Source of the DNA: Erwinia piriflorinigrans CFBP 5888
GTDB lineage: Bacteria > Pseudomonadota > Gammaproteobacteria > Enterobacterales > Enterobacteriaceae
Assembly: GCF_001050515.1 (NCBI RefSeq)
Contig: NZ_CAHS01000015.1
Coordinates: forward strand, 620,001 to 684,000
Direction of reading: 5' to 3'
DNA: 64,000 nucleotides
The notes below the pieces were generated by a model, which was not told the DNA's origin, did no database searches, and worked only from the letters and a program-made list of their open reading frames with translations. Shown here piece by piece: positions 37,893-48,010 of this stretch (position 1 is the stretch's first letter; every line of letters starts with the position of its first letter). The position numbers and the translations under genes are program-made.

Positions 37893-40800
37893 CTTTTTTC
37901 TCGCTGTTTATTCATCGCCCGGTGGCCACCTGGCTGCTAACGCTGGCGATTGTGCTGGCCGGGTTCCTCGGCTTTCGCCTGCTGCCGGTTGCACCGCTGC
38001 CGCAGGTGGATTATCCGGTGATCGTCGTCACCGCCTCGCTGCCCGGCGCTTCGCCGGAGATCATGGCCTCCTCGGTGGCCACGCCGCTGGAGCGAGCGCT
38101 GGGGCGTATTGCTGGCGTCAGTGAAATGACGTCCAGCAGTTCGCTGGGTAGCACTCATGTGATCCTGCTGTTTGACTTCGATCGCGATATCAACGGTGCA
38201 GCGCGCGATGTTCAGGGAGCGATCAACGCCGCCCAGAGCCTGCTGCCCAGCGGTATGCCGAGTCGCCCTAGCTATCGCAAGGTCAATCCGTCCGATGCAC
38301 CCATTATGATTATGACGCTGACTTCGGATACGCATTCCCCCGGACAGCTTTATGACTATGCTTCTACGCAGCTGGCGCAACGGCTGGCGCAGATCGACGG
38401 CGTCGGCGATGTCACCGTAGGGGGCAGTTCACTGCCTGCGGTGCGCGTCGATCTTAATCCGCAGGCGCTGTTTAATCAGGGCGTTTCGCTGGATGCCGTG
38501 CGCACCGCTATCGCTGATGCCAACGTGCGTAAACCGCAGGGTGCCGTGGAGGATCATCAGCTGCGCTGGTGGCTAAAAACCAATGATGAGCTGCATACCG
38601 CCGCCGAATATCGGCCGTTAGTGATCCATTATCGCAACGGCGCGGCGGTACGCTTGCAGGATGTGGCGACCGTCACCGATTCGGTACAGGATGTGCGCAA
38701 CGCCGGGATGTCCAATGCCCGTCCGGCAGTCCTGTTGGTTATTCGCAAATCGCCGCAGGCTAATATCATCGATACCGTCGACCGTATACGCGGTGAAGTG
38801 CCTGAACTGCGTAAAACCATTCCGGCGGCCATCCAGTTGGACATCGCCCAGGACAGCTCACGAACCATTCGCGCTTCGCTGCATGAGGTGGAGCAATCGC
38901 TGGCAATTTCCGTCGGGCTGGTTGTGCTGGTGGTGTTCGCCTTTCTGCGCTCAGGCCGCGCCACGCTTATCCCGGCCGTTGCGGTGCCGGTTTCGCTGAT
39001 CGGCACGTTTGCCGCCATGTACCTGTGCGGATTCAGCCTCAATAACCTCTCGCTGATGGCGCTGACCGTGGCGACCGGCTTTGTCGTCGATGATGCGATT
39101 GTGGTACTGGAAAATATCTCGCGCCACGTCGAAGCGGGCATGAAACCTCTGCAGGCGGCGCAGCAGGGTGTACGTGAAGTGGGCTTCACGGTGATCTCCA
39201 TGAGCATCTCGCTGGTGGCGGTATTTCTTCCGCTGCTGCTGCTGGACGGGCTAATCGGGCGCTTTTTCAAAGAGTTTGCCATTACGCTGTCGGTAGCGAT
39301 TGCTATCTCACTGGTGATTTCACTGACGCTGACGCCGATGATGTGCGCCAGGCTGTTGCGCAGCAAAGCGCCGCACCAGCAGCAGCGCCTGCGTGGCTTT
39401 GGCCGGATACTGATGGCACTCCAGCAGGGCTATGGCCGTGGGCTGCACTGGGTGCTGGATCATGCCCGCTGGGGTCTGCTGGCCTTTGTTGCCACCCTCG
39501 GGCTGACGGTATATCTCTATGTTTCTATTCCAAAAACCTTTATGCCGGAACAGGATACCGGACGCCTGATGGGCTTTATTCAGGCCGACCAGAGCATCTC
39601 TTTCCAGGCGATGCGCGGCAAGCTGGAAACCTTTATGCGCATCGTTCGTAACGATCCGGCGGTGGGGAGCGTGGTGGGCTTTACCGGCGGAGGGGATACC
39701 AACAGCGGATCGATGTTTATTGCGCTGAAACCCCTATCCGAACGCAGCGATAACGCGCAGCAGGTCATTTCCCGTCTGCGAGAAAAGCTGGCGAAAGAGC
39801 CGGGTGCCAGCCTCTGGCTGATGGCGGTGCAGGATATTCGTATCGGCGCGCGCCAGTCCAATGCGGGCTATCAGTACTCGCTGCTCTCCGACAGCCTGGA
39901 CGATTTGCGCCAGTGGGAGCCGAAAATCCGCCGCGCTTTCTCCACCCTTCCCGAGCTGGTAGACGTCAACTCTGACCAGCAGGATAAAGGTTCCGAGATG
40001 GCTCTGACCTATGACCGCACCAGCATGGCACGGCTAGGCATTGATGTCGCCGACGTCAATGGCCTGCTGAACAACGCCTTTGGTCAGCGCCAGATTTCTA
40101 CCATCTATCAGCCGCTTAATCAGTACAAGGTGGTGATGGGAGTGGACCCGCGCTACAGCCAGGATATCAGCGCTCTGAATCAGATGTACGTGATTAATAA
40201 TGAAGGTCACTCGATACCGCTGTCGGCTTTTGCCAAATGGCAACCGGCTAACGCCCCGCTGTCGGTCGAGCACGAAGGCTTATCGGCCGCATCGACCATC
40301 TCGTTTAACCTGCCGGAAGGGGTCTCGCTATCTCAGGCTTCAGCCGCCATTGAACGCAGCGTCACCTCACTTGGCGTGCCTGCCAGCGTGCGCGGCAGCT
40401 TTTCCGGCACGGCGGCGGTATTCGAAAAGACGCAGAGCAGCCAGCTGTGGCTGATCCTCGCGGCGATCGCCACGGTCTATATCGTGCTGGGTATCCTGTA
40501 TGAGAGCTACGTCCATCCGCTGACTATCCTCTCCACCCTGCCCTCGGCAGGCGTGGGTGCGCTGCTGGCGCTGGAGCTGTTTGACGCACCGTTCAGCCTG
40601 ATTGCACTGATTGGCATTCTGCTGCTGATCGGCATCGTGAAGAAGAACGCCATCATGATGGTCGATTTCGCCCTTCAGGCGCAACGCCAGGGTGATATGA
40701 CGGCACGCGAGGCCATTTTCCAGGCCAGCCTGCTGCGCTTCCGTCCGATTATCATGACCACGCTGGCGGCTCTGCTTGGTGCCCTGCCGTTGGTGATCGG

Positions 40801-40963
40801 CAGCGGCGACGGTGCTGAACTGCGCCAGCCGCTGGGTATTACCATTGTCGGTGGGCTGGTGATGAGCCAACTGCTGACGCTGTTCACCACGCCGGTAGTC
40901 TATCTGTATATGGATAAACTGCGACGTAAACCGCGCTGGCAGCCCATAGAGGAAAAAAGCTAA
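37889..40963 (+). CDS. mdtC: RND multidrug efflux transporter MdtC
   Basis: 1024 residues (E. coli 1025), starting at GTG in a GTGA overlap with mdtB. The same RND architecture as MdtB is seen, with [41 protein letters not shown] at the start and the helix-4 motif [19 protein letters not shown]. It is the MdtB partner in the TolC-dependent pump. In E. coli the next gene is mdtD; here baeS follows directly after 89 bases. Confidence 0.97.
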   Translation: MTFFSLFIHRPVATWLLTLAIVLAGFLGFRLLPVAPLPQVDYPVIVVTASLPGASPEIMASSVATPLERALGRIAGVSEMTSSSSLGSTHVILLFDFDRDINGAARDVQGAINAAQSLLPSGMPSRPSYRKVNPSDAPIMIMTLTSDTHSPGQLYDYASTQLAQRLAQIDGVGDVTVGGSSLPAVRVDLNPQALFNQGVSLDAVRTAIADANVRKPQGAVEDHQLRWWLKTNDELHTAAEYRPLVIHYRNGAAVRLQDVATVTDSVQDVRNAGMSNARPAVLLVIRKSPQANIIDTVDRIRGEVPELRKTIPAAIQLDIAQDSSRTIRASLHEVEQSLAISVGLVVLVVFAFLRSGRATLIPAVAVPVSLIGTFAAMYLCGFSLNNLSLMALTVATGFVVDDAIVVLENISRHVEAGMKPLQAAQQGVREVGFTVISMSISLVAVFLPLLLLDGLIGRFFKEFAITLSVAIAISLVISLTLTPMMCARLLRSKAPHQQQRLRGFGRILMALQQGYGRGLHWVLDHARWGLLAFVATLGLTVYLYVSIPKTFMPEQDTGRLMGFIQADQSISFQAMRGKLETFMRIVRNDPAVGSVVGFTGGGDTNSGSMFIALKPLSERSDNAQQVISRLREKLAKEPGASLWLMAVQDIRIGARQSNAGYQYSLLSDSLDDLRQWEPKIRRAFSTLPELVDVNSDQQDKGSEMALTYDRTSMARLGIDVADVNGLLNNAFGQRQISTIYQPLNQYKVVMGVDPRYSQDISALNQMYVINNEGHSIPLSAFAKWQPANAPLSVEHEGLSAASTISFNLPEGVSLSQASAAIERSVTSLGVPASVRGSFSGTAAVFEKTQSSQLWLILAAIATVYIVLGILYESYVHPLTILSTLPSAGVGALLALELFDAPFSLIALIGILLLIGIVKKNAIMMVDFALQAQRQGDMTAREAIFQASLLRFRPIIMTTLAALLGALPLVIGSGDGAELRQPLGITIVGGLVMSQLLTLFTTPVVYLYMDKLRRKPRWQPIEEKS

Positions 40964-41052
40964 GCGCATGGCTGCCGGGTTCTGTATCGCGCATATCATC
41001 GCCCGGCAGATACCGCCGCTAATGCGCTGATGACGAGTGGGAGTAAGCATTA

Positions 41053-42438
41053 ATGTTGGCAAAATTACGTATCGGCATCACCGCCAAGCTGTTCGCCGGC
41101 ATCTTATCTACCTGCATGCTGGTGCTGATTACCATGCACTGGGGGGTACGGCTTAGTTTCGAGCACGGCTTTGTTGACTATATTAAACACGGCAACGAGC
41201 AGCGGCTGATTTTGCTTGCCGATGCACTGAGCGACGAATACCAGCAGCACGGAAGCTGGGATTTCCTGCGGAATAACAACAAGCTGGTCTATAACATTTT
41301 GCACTCGCTGGAGCAGAATCCAGACGCTAACTCACAGCTGCCGCCCCACGGTTGGCGCACGCCATTCTGGGTTATCGATCTGCAATCCACTGTGATGATC
41401 GGGCCGCGCACGCCGCTGCCGCCGGAAGGCTCACGACGAAGTATTACCAGCCGTGATGGCACGGTGGTGGGCTGGGTGATCGGCTCCCCTGCGGAACGGC
41501 TGACGCGCAGCGCCGATATTAACTTTGACCAGCAGCAAAGACGCACCAGCTGGATGATTGTCGGCCTGACGATGCTGCTGGCGGCGCTGGTCACCTGGCT
41601 AATGTCTCGCGGGCTGCTGGCTCCGGTCAAACGACTGGTCGAGGGGACCCATCATCTTGCCAGAGGCGATTTCACCAGCCGGGTTGAAGCTTCCAGCCGT
41701 GACGAACTGGGCAGACTGGCGCAGGACTTTAACCGCCTGGCCAGCACGCTGGAAAAAAATGAAAGTATGAGGCGCGCCTTTATGGCCGATATTTCCCACG
41801 AGCTGCGTACCCCACTGGCCATTCTGCGCGGCGAGCTGGAGGCAATCCAGGACGGCGTACGCAAACTCACCCCACAGTCGATTATTTCCTTACAGGGCGA
41901 GGTCGCAACCTTAACTAAGCTGGTTGATGATGTGCATCAGCTGTCCTTATCGGATGAAGGTGCGCTCGCCTATCGTAAAAGCCAGACCGATCTCGTCCCG
42001 CTGCTGGAGCTGGTATCGGGCAGTTTTCACGCGCGTTTTGTTCAGCATCCGTTAACCCTGACACTTAGCCTACCGCCAAAAGCCGTGCAGTTTGGCGACC
42101 CGGACCGCCTGATCCAGCTGTTTACCAATTTGTTCGAAAACAGCCTGCGCTATACCGATCCCGGCGGCACTCTGCATATTACGCTGTTGTCATGTTCCAA
42201 TGGCAACCTACTGCACTTTGATGACAGTGCGCCAGGGATCAGCGACCCGCAGCGGGAACATATTTTTGACCGTTTCTACCGGGCGGACGCTTCACGCAAC
42301 CGCGCCAGCGGCGGCTCGGGGCTCGGGTTGGCTATCTGTCAGAATATTGTCGAAGCCCATGACGGCACCATCGTCGCCGATCACGCCGCCGCCGGAGGCG
42401 TGAGAATTACGATACACTTGCCGAATAAAATCCACTGA
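41053..42438 (+). CDS. baeS: Sensor histidine kinase BaeS
   Basis: 461 residues (E. coli 467). Two membrane segments (about 10-32 and 170-190) bracket a periplasmic sensor, followed by a HAMP domain and kinase core. The H-box is [19 protein letters not shown], the N-box [14 protein letters not shown] and the G-box [10 protein letters not shown]. It senses envelope stress (indole, flavonoids, metals in E. coli) and phosphorylates BaeR, which drives mdtABC. Co-transcribed with mdtABC. Confidence 0.96.
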   Translation: MLAKLRIGITAKLFAGILSTCMLVLITMHWGVRLSFEHGFVDYIKHGNEQRLILLADALSDEYQQHGSWDFLRNNNKLVYNILHSLEQNPDANSQLPPHGWRTPFWVIDLQSTVMIGPRTPLPPEGSRRSITSRDGTVVGWVIGSPAERLTRSADINFDQQQRRTSWMIVGLTMLLAALVTWLMSRGLLAPVKRLVEGTHHLARGDFTSRVEASSRDELGRLAQDFNRLASTLEKNESMRRAFMADISHELRTPLAILRGELEAIQDGVRKLTPQSIISLQGEVATLTKLVDDVHQLSLSDEGALAYRKSQTDLVPLLELVSGSFHARFVQHPLTLTLSLPPKAVQFGDPDRLIQLFTNLFENSLRYTDPGGTLHITLLSCSNGNLLHFDDSAPGISDPQREHIFDRFYRADASRNRASGGSGLGLAICQNIVEAHDGTIVADHAAAGGVRITIHLPNKIH

Positions 42439-42452
42439 CCCAGGCTGATGAT

Positions 42453-43160
42453 ATGAACCAGGCTCCCACCACCCCGCTAATTTTGATCGTCGAAGACGAG
42501 CCGAAACTTGGTCAGCTGATGATTGACTATTTGCAGGCGGCTAATTACCGCACTCATCACCTGCTGCGCGGTGATGAGGCGGTGGATTGGGTCAAGCAGC
42601 ACACGCCGGATTTGGTGCTGCTGGATCTGATGCTGCCGGGGCTAGACGGGCTGTCAGTGTGCCGCGAGCTGCGCGGCTTTTCCGAGCTCCCGGTGGTCAT
42701 GGTTACCGCGAAAATCGAAGAGATTGACCGACTGCTCGGGTTGGAGATCGGCGCGGATGACTATATCTGCAAACCCTTCAGCCCGCGTGAAATGGTGGCA
42801 CGGGTGAAAACTATCCTCAAACGCTGCCAGCGTGGTCCGCAAGAACCGCACGCGGTTTCGCCGCTGATGATCGATGAAACATGTTTCAAGGCCAGCTGGG
42901 ATGATAAACCGCTCGATCTGACTCCGGCCGAGTTTCGTTTGCTGAAAACGCTGTCACAACAGCCCGGCAAAGTGTTTTCCCGCGAACAGCTGCTAAACCA
43001 TCTGTATGATGACTATCGGGTCGTGACCGACCGCACCATTGACAGCCATATTAAAAATTTGCGCCGTAAGCTGGAGTCGCTGGACGCCGAACAACCGTTT
43101 ATCCGCGCGGTCTACGGCATCGGCTATCGCTGGGAATCAGATAGCTGTCGTTTGATTTAG
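42453..43160 (+). CDS. baeR: Response regulator BaeR
   Basis: 235 residues (E. coli 240). The N-terminal receiver domain has the acidic pair in VEDE, the phosphoacceptor aspartate in VLLDLMLPG and the lysine in ICKPF. A C-terminal OmpR/PhoB winged-helix domain ends in [13 protein letters not shown]-like and YGIGYRWE. It activates the mdtABC-baeSR operon and spy. It starts 14 bases after baeS. Confidence 0.96.
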   Translation: MNQAPTTPLILIVEDEPKLGQLMIDYLQAANYRTHHLLRGDEAVDWVKQHTPDLVLLDLMLPGLDGLSVCRELRGFSELPVVMVTAKIEEIDRLLGLEIGADDYICKPFSPREMVARVKTILKRCQRGPQEPHAVSPLMIDETCFKASWDDKPLDLTPAEFRLLKTLSQQPGKVFSREQLLNHLYDDYRVVTDRTIDSHIKNLRRKLESLDAEQPFIRAVYGIGYRWESDSCRLI

Positions 43161-43311
43161 ATCAACTTTTCCACTTAACCACCGCTCTACAATTCCGCGC
43201 ATTCGGACAGGCAGGCGCACGGAAATGGCTTGCCGGTCACGGCCGTATCCCATTTCGTTGCGACGCCTGTCCATCATCACCGTTTCTGACCTGATATCAG
43301 ACTGAGAGATT

Positions 43312-44691
43312 ATGTTTAAACCGGAACTGCTTTCTCCGGCCGGGACACTGAAAAATATGCGTTACGCGTTCGCGTATGGCGCAGACGCCGTGTATGCCGG
43401 TCAGCCTCGCTACAGCCTGCGCGTGCGCAATAACGAATTCAACCATCAGAACCTGGCGATCGGGATCAACGAAGCACACGCGCTCGGTAAAAAATTCTAT
43501 GTGGTGGTTAATATTGCGCCGCATAACGCCAAGCTGAAAACCTTTCTCCGCGACCTGGAGCCGGTGGTCGCCATGCAGCCCGATGCGCTGATCATGTCCG
43601 ATCCCGGCCTGATTATGCTGGTGCGCGAGGCTTTTCCACAGATGGCGATTCATCTCTCGGTGCAGGCTAATACGGTTAACTGGGCAACGGTGAAGTTCTG
43701 GCAGCAGATGGGGCTGAGCCGGGTGATCCTGTCACGCGAGCTGTCGCTGGAAGAGATTGCCGAAATTCGCCAGCAGGTGCCGGAGATGGAGCTGGAGATT
43801 TTTGTCCACGGCGCGCTGTGCATGGCTTACTCCGGCCGCTGTCTGCTCTCCGGCTATATCAACAAGCGCGATCCCAATCAGGGGACCTGTACCAATGCCT
43901 GCCGCTGGGAATATCGCGTTCAGGAAGGCAAGGAGGACGAGATCGGAAATATTGTACACCGCCAGCAGCCGATCGCGGTGCAGCAGGTTGACCCCACTCT
44001 CGGCGTCGGCCAACCCACCGACAGCGTATTTATGCTCGAGGAAGCGATGCGGCCAGGCGAATATATGACCGCTTTTGAAGACCAACACGGCACCTATATC
44101 ATGAACTCAAAGGATCTGCGTGCCGTCGCCCACGTCGAGCGCCTGACGCAAATGGGCATCCATTCATTGAAGATTGAAGGGCGAACAAAATCTCACTATT
44201 ACTGCGCGCGCACCGCTCAGGTTTATCGCCGAGCCATCGACGATGCCGCCGCAGGAAAACCGTTTGACCCCGACCTGTCAACCACGCTGGAAGGACTGGC
44301 CCACCGTGGCTATACCGAAGGTTTTTTGCGCCGCCATACGCATGACAGCCACCAGAACTACGAGAGCGGCTATTCCGTTTCTGAACGCCAGCAGTTTGTC
44401 GGGGAATTCACCGGCCTGCGCCGTGGCCCGCTGGCACAGGTGGACGTAAAAAATAAATTTAGCGTCGGTGACAGTCTGGAACTGATGACGCCGACGGGGA
44501 ATATCCGTTTTATACTGGATCGAATGGAGAACGGTAAAGCGCAACAGACAGAAGTGGCCCCCGGGAATGGTCATCTGGTATGGCTGCTGCTGCCGGAAGA
44601 GGTTGATTTGAGCTGGGCACTCCTGATACGTAACCTTTCAGGGGACGATACACGCCAGACCCGGGCAACGGCCGCAAAAAAACTTTCATAA
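43312..44691 (+). CDS. trhP: Prephenate-dependent tRNA uridine(34) hydroxylase (U32 family)
   Basis: 459 residues (E. coli YegQ/TrhP 453). Peptidase-U32 family protein with the N-terminus FKPELLSPAGTLKNMRYAFAYGADAVYAGQPRYSLR and a cysteine-rich cluster, CMAYSGRCLLSGYINKRDPNQGTCTNACRWEY, which in this family coordinates an iron-sulfur centre. It hydroxylates uridine 34 of tRNAs as the first step to cmo5U/mo5U. The gene follows baeR by 151 bases and has its own leader. Confidence 0.95.
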   Translation: MFKPELLSPAGTLKNMRYAFAYGADAVYAGQPRYSLRVRNNEFNHQNLAIGINEAHALGKKFYVVVNIAPHNAKLKTFLRDLEPVVAMQPDALIMSDPGLIMLVREAFPQMAIHLSVQANTVNWATVKFWQQMGLSRVILSRELSLEEIAEIRQQVPEMELEIFVHGALCMAYSGRCLLSGYINKRDPNQGTCTNACRWEYRVQEGKEDEIGNIVHRQQPIAVQQVDPTLGVGQPTDSVFMLEEAMRPGEYMTAFEDQHGTYIMNSKDLRAVAHVERLTQMGIHSLKIEGRTKSHYYCARTAQVYRRAIDDAAAGKPFDPDLSTTLEGLAHRGYTEGFLRRHTHDSHQNYESGYSVSERQQFVGEFTGLRRGPLAQVDVKNKFSVGDSLELMTPTGNIRFILDRMENGKAQQTEVAPGNGHLVWLLLPEEVDLSWALLIRNLSGDDTRQTRATAAKKLS

Positions 44692-45012
44692 GGTGATTAA
44701 TTTTAGAATACGATCACAGTAACAGATTGTGTTTACTGCCAAAATCTTCTGGCTCCAAACGATTAAATTCAAACGGCATAACCATCTGTTCTCATTCGTG
44801 TCGGCAAAGACATGCAGGATGAATAATGGTCTTAACCTATTCGACCCACATGGCTCCTCCCTGCGGGTCGCTTCTTTTTATAACGCCAGTTAAACCATCG
44901 GCAACTATGCATCCCTTTTCAGAAAACTTTCCACTTTATCCCCCTGGGTTACTCATCTGCGACAAGTTATGCTATAGATTGATGCAAACTGTGATGCCTT
45001 CAGGGAAAAAAA
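44692..45012 (+). other. Intergenic yegQ-yegS region with terminator and possible small RNA
   Basis: 320 bases. A terminator hairpin lies at 44844-44882. The stretch before it (from about 44760) has no coding look but contains purine/pyrimidine-rich segments and a loop with CTCCTCCC, an anti-Shine-Dalgarno type sequence. The region is where cyaR lies in E. coli, although the E. coli cyaR sequence itself is not recognisable. A TATAGA-like -10 for yegS lies near 44970-44978. Confidence 0.4.
44844..44882 (+). terminator. Rho-independent terminator after yegQ
   Basis: CGACCC and GGGTCG pair across a 17-base loop, followed by CTTCTTTTTAT. The loop exposes GGCTCCTCCCTGC. It ends the yegQ transcript or a short transcript starting in the gap. 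Confidence 0.7.
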
Positions 45013-45915
45013 ATGGAAACAGATTCAGTCACGCTGGCGATTTTGAACGGCAAAAGTGCCGGTAACGAAGAACTGCGCCAGGCCATTTCCACTCTGCGTG
45101 AAGAGGGATTTAAGCTGGAAGTACGCGTTACGTGGGAACATGGCGATGGCGAACGCTACGTCCATGAGGCGGTAAAACTGAACGCCACCACGGTGATTGC
45201 TGCCGGTGGCGATGGCACTATTAATGAGATAGCCACCGCGCTGGCGGGTATCACGCCAGCACATCGTCCGGTGCTGGGACTGGTACCGCTGGGTACCGCC
45301 AACGATTTCGCCAGCAGCTGCGGCATTCCGATGGAGATGGAGAACGCCCTGCGCCTGGCCATACTCGGCAAAGCAACGCCGATTGATCTCGCCCGGGTTA
45401 ACCAGGATCGCTACTTTATTAATATGGCGACCGGCGGATTCGGCACGCGGATCACCAGCGAAACGCCGGAAAAGCTGAAATCGGCTCTCGGTGGCATCTC
45501 CTATCTGATTCACGGTCTGACGCGCATGGATACCCTGAAAGCGGACAGCTGTACGCTGGAAGGCCCTGATTTCCACTGGCAGGGAGATGCACTGGTCATT
45601 GGCATTGGTAATGGCCGCCAGGCCGGAGGCGGTCAGCTCCTGTGTCCGACCGCGCTGATCAACGACGGTAAACTGGAGTTAAGTATCGCCCCGTCACAAG
45701 ACCTGTTGCCCACGCTGATGCACAAACTGACCAGCGCTGAGGACAAAAACCCGAATCTGGTTACCGCCTCTTTACCGTGGCTGACCATCCGTGCGCCCCA
45801 TGAGATGACATTTAATCTCGACGGCGAACCGCTGAGCGGCAAAGAATTCCATATTGAGGTGCTGCCGGACGCGCTGGAGTGCCGCTTGCCGCCATCCTGC
45901 GAACTGCTGGCTTAA
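45013..45915 (+). CDS. yegS: Lipid kinase YegS
   Basis: 300 residues (E. coli 299). It is a diacylglycerol-kinase-fold protein that phosphorylates phosphatidylglycerol in vitro in E. coli. The nucleotide-binding motif is [15 protein letters not shown] (about 61-75), followed by [12 protein letters not shown] and the C-terminal [13 protein letters not shown] motif. The ATG follows a GGGAAAAAAA stretch. Confidence 0.95.
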   Translation: METDSVTLAILNGKSAGNEELRQAISTLREEGFKLEVRVTWEHGDGERYVHEAVKLNATTVIAAGGDGTINEIATALAGITPAHRPVLGLVPLGTANDFASSCGIPMEMENALRLAILGKATPIDLARVNQDRYFINMATGGFGTRITSETPEKLKSALGGISYLIHGLTRMDTLKADSCTLEGPDFHWQGDALVIGIGNGRQAGGGQLLCPTALINDGKLELSIAPSQDLLPTLMHKLTSAEDKNPNLVTASLPWLTIRAPHEMTFNLDGEPLSGKEFHIEVLPDALECRLPPSCELLA

Positions 45916-45926
45916 TCAGATACAAG

Positions 45927-45957
45927 GATAAGCCTGCGGCTGCGCTGCTGGCTTATC
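45927..45957. terminator. Convergent hairpin yegS / thiD
   Basis: An 8-bp perfect stem GATAAGCC/GGCTTATC with a 15-base GC-rich loop lies between the convergent genes yegS and thiD. The T-tract is weak on both strands. Confidence 0.55.
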
Positions 45958-45968
45958 TGACAGACAAA

Positions 45969-46769
45969 TTACCACCATTGGTAAAAATGATGCACCGGCC
46001 CCTGTCCGTGGCCAACCTCCAGTGAATCCGCCTGCGCCAGTGCGCCCTGTAACCACCCTTTCGCTGCCTGCACGGTGTCAGCCCAGTTAGCATAACGCGG
46101 GCGCAGCGCCGCCAGCGCCGCAGACAGCGAACAGCCGGTGCCGTGCGTATTGCGCGTGGCGATGCGAGGCGCGCTAAAGCGCTGCTCACCTTCAGCCGTA
46201 AACAGCCAGTCAGGGCTTTCCGACTGGCTAAGATGACCGCCTTTCATCAGCACCGCACGGCAACCCAGCGCCAGCAGCGCCCTGCCCTGTTCACGCATGG
46301 CTGTTTCATCGCCCGCCGGGGCGCAATCGAGTAGCGCCGCCGCTTCTGGTAAATTCGGCGTTATCAAGGAGACCTGCGGCAGTAGCCGTGTGCGCAACAT
46401 GCCAATGGCTTTGGGGTTGAGTAGCGCGTCGCCGCTTTTCGCCAACATCACCGTATCCAATACCACCCAGGGCGCGCTGGCATTTTTCAACCGCTGCGCG
46501 ACCACCTCAACAATGTCACTGTCCGCCAGCATGCCAATTTTAATCGTGTCGATACGCACGTCTGACAGCACCGAATCCAGCTGCGCCCCGACGAAATCCG
46601 CATCAATGCGCCTGACTGACTGCACGCCGGTGGTGTTCTGCGCCACCAGGGCGGTTATCACGCTGGTGCCGTAGGCCGCCAGCGCGGAGAAGGCTTTCAG
46701 ATCGGCCTGAATTCCGGCTCCACCGCTTGGATCGGTTCCGGCAATGGTCATGGCATTGATGCGTTTCAT
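45969..46769 (-). CDS. thiD: Hydroxymethylpyrimidine / phosphomethylpyrimidine kinase
   Basis: 266 residues from the ATG at 46769 (MKRINAMTIAG), equal to E. coli ThiD; an in-frame TTG six bases upstream is not needed. It is a ribokinase fold enzyme that phosphorylates HMP and HMP-P in thiamine synthesis. It shows the GTDPSGGAGIQADLK start motif, LITPNLPEAAALL, and the anion-hole/base motif NTHGTGCSLSAALAALRP. The start overlaps the stop of the thiM remnant as ATGA, so translation is coupled, and a TPP riboswitch lies upstream. Confidence 0.97.
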   Translation of the reverse strand: MKRINAMTIAGTDPSGGAGIQADLKAFSALAAYGTSVITALVAQNTTGVQSVRRIDADFVGAQLDSVLSDVRIDTIKIGMLADSDIVEVVAQRLKNASAPWVVLDTVMLAKSGDALLNPKAIGMLRTRLLPQVSLITPNLPEAAALLDCAPAGDETAMREQGRALLALGCRAVLMKGGHLSQSESPDWLFTAEGEQRFSAPRIATRNTHGTGCSLSAALAALRPRYANWADTVQAAKGWLQGALAQADSLEVGHGQGPVHHFYQWW

Positions 46770-46903
46770 CGCCAAGCCCCCGTTTTCTGCGTGAAGGTCT
46801 GCACCACATTATTGGCCATACGGTGGATCGAGGATGACTGCTGGCGAAACAGGGTCAGTGAGTGGGCCACTTCGACGTGGCTAAAGGCTTGAGGTTGGAT
46901 CAT
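46766..46903 (-). pseudogene. thiM: thiM remnant: 45-codon N-terminal fragment
   Basis: An ATG at 46903 with GGGAG seven bases upstream opens a 45-codon frame ending in TGA that overlaps the thiD ATG. Residues 13-41 (AHSLTLFRQQ... VVQTFTQKT) closely resemble residues 12-40 of E. coli ThiM (hydroxyethylthiazole kinase, 262 residues). After TQKT only GAWR remains before the stop, so about 220 codons, including every catalytic motif of the kinase, are gone. It is too short for kinase activity but keeps the riboswitch-controlled start and the stop-start coupling to thiD. Confidence 0.88.
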
Positions 46904-46951
46904 TTTAGCTCCCAACCGGCGTTCAAGAAGGCGATGCCAGCTGGGGCATCT

Positions 46952-47034
46952 GACTTCCCTCCGCTGGCATTATCCAGTTCAGGTTCAACGGGTGATTCTC
47001 AGCCGATTCTTGTTCAGAAACGGCACCCCGAGTC
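46952..47034 (-). ncRNA. TPP riboswitch (THI element)
   Basis: On the minus strand the thi-box is intact: GACTCGGGGTGCC, then GGCTGAGAATCACCCGTTGAACCTGAACTGGATAATGCCAGCG, and GGAGGGAAGTC closing stem P1. These match the CTGAGA and ACCTGATCTGGATAATGCCAGCG blocks of the E. coli thiM riboswitch. A short hairpin (GATGCC/GGCATC, 46931-46949) follows and could be the expression platform. It should repress translation of thiM-thiD when thiamine pyrophosphate is high. Confidence 0.95.
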
Positions 47035-47040
47035 ATTGGT

Positions 47041-47730
47041 CACGCTTTTAACCACATCAGCATAGGGAAGTGGCTGGACTATGGCAAGCATTCGCCCGAC
47101 TTACGGAGAAAGGGAGAGAAGTCGTTAAATATTGTGAGGAAATCGTGCGCGAAGCAATGCGATGCTTGACGCTATCAGTGCCCCAAAAACCCTGTTAAGC
47201 CAGCTAAAGTCAGGAGTTACGGAACTGACTGCAATGAGGTGTTACCAGAACTTATTAAATGCATAAAGCATACTTATCCTAAAGTTCATATTGAGCCCGT
47301 TATTGAGGTGACTTTCATTCTTTGTTCAAGGTACGACCTCATGAACCGGGCTAATTTACCAACATTATCTCTCCTCAAGAGGCATTAAGTTAAACAGGAA
47401 AGCGCTATCGATTGTCGACAGGGATTATTTGAAAATACCACAGTGCCTGCTGCTCATTTTATTCCAATCCAAAACCAGCAAGATACTACTCACCATAAAA
47501 ACAAGCCTTATTTAGCAAAGAGATAAATTAAAGGAATTTTAATCCGGTAGTTTATCACAGGTGGCAGCACATCCAGATATATTCACTGCCAGTGGATATA
47601 TATTCGACATAAAAGCACATTGCCATTGATTAATTATATATTTAGCATAACGACTGCATGCAGACATTTAATGAATTTCAATGAAATTTACTGCGTGTAT
47701 AAATGCATTCACATCTAAAAGGATTTTATC
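47041..47730. other. Non-coding or decayed region between riboswitch and 83-aa gene
   Basis: About 690 bases with no gene I can support. Two short open stretches lacking a proper start were noted on the plus strand: about 47049-47198, with residues such as LTEKGREVVKYCEEIVREAM, and about 47170-47388, with KCIKHTYPKVHIEPVIEV. They read like protein but have no start codon with a ribosome site, so they may be remnants of lost genes. The last 250 bases are AT-rich and probably hold the promoter of the following small gene. Confidence 0.35.
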
Positions 47731-47982
47731 ATGAGTCATAATTCAAAGAAAACGAGTGGTAGTCTGGCTTCAGTGGCAGCTAAAACTCTTCACGACCCTA
47801 ATGCGTCTGATTTACAGAAGGCTCTGGCGGGTTCTGCATTATCACAGTCAGGTTCTGCAAATCAGACCAGCGGCGCGATGGAACATAAAGCATCGGCTGC
47901 ACTTCATGACCCAAACTCTGACGAATTAACGAAAAAGCTTGCAGGCTCTGTTCTTTCTCAAGCCAACAAAGAACGTAAGTAA
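47731..47982 (+). CDS. Small protein of unknown function with two internal repeats
   Basis: 83 residues, polar and alanine/serine/lysine-rich, with no signal peptide or membrane segment. It is built from two copies of a roughly 30-residue unit: residues 14-40 (ASVAAKTLHDPNASDLQKAL) and 53-79 (KASAALHDPNSDELTKKL), each ending AGSxLSQ. An AAAAGGA ribosome site lies 8 bases before the ATG, and a strong terminator follows, so it is a monocistronic gene. I do not recognise the family with certainty; the low complexity and high solubility suggest a stress- or stationary-phase protein, but that is a guess. Confidence 0.75.
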   Translation: MSHNSKKTSGSLASVAAKTLHDPNASDLQKALAGSALSQSGSANQTSGAMEHKASAALHDPNSDELTKKLAGSVLSQANKERK

Positions 47983-47986
47983 TGCA

Positions 47987-48010
47987 AGAGCGGGGAAACC
48001 CGCTCTCTTT
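47987..48010 (+). terminator. Terminator of the 83-aa gene
   Basis: A perfect 8-bp stem AGAGCGGG/CCCGCTCT with a GAAA tetraloop is followed by CTTT. It lies 5 bases after the stop codon. Confidence 0.85.

Noticed and set aside
38629-39366. 245-residue antisense frame in mdtC
   Set aside because: Low-complexity Ser/Thr/Ala shadow of a highly conserved RND gene.
44760-44882. Direct identification of E. coli-type cyaR
   Set aside because: The characteristic cyaR sequence blocks were not found, so only a candidate small RNA is reported.
44826-45065. 79-residue frame after yegQ
   Set aside because: It covers the terminator hairpin and runs into yegS in another frame; no ribosome site.
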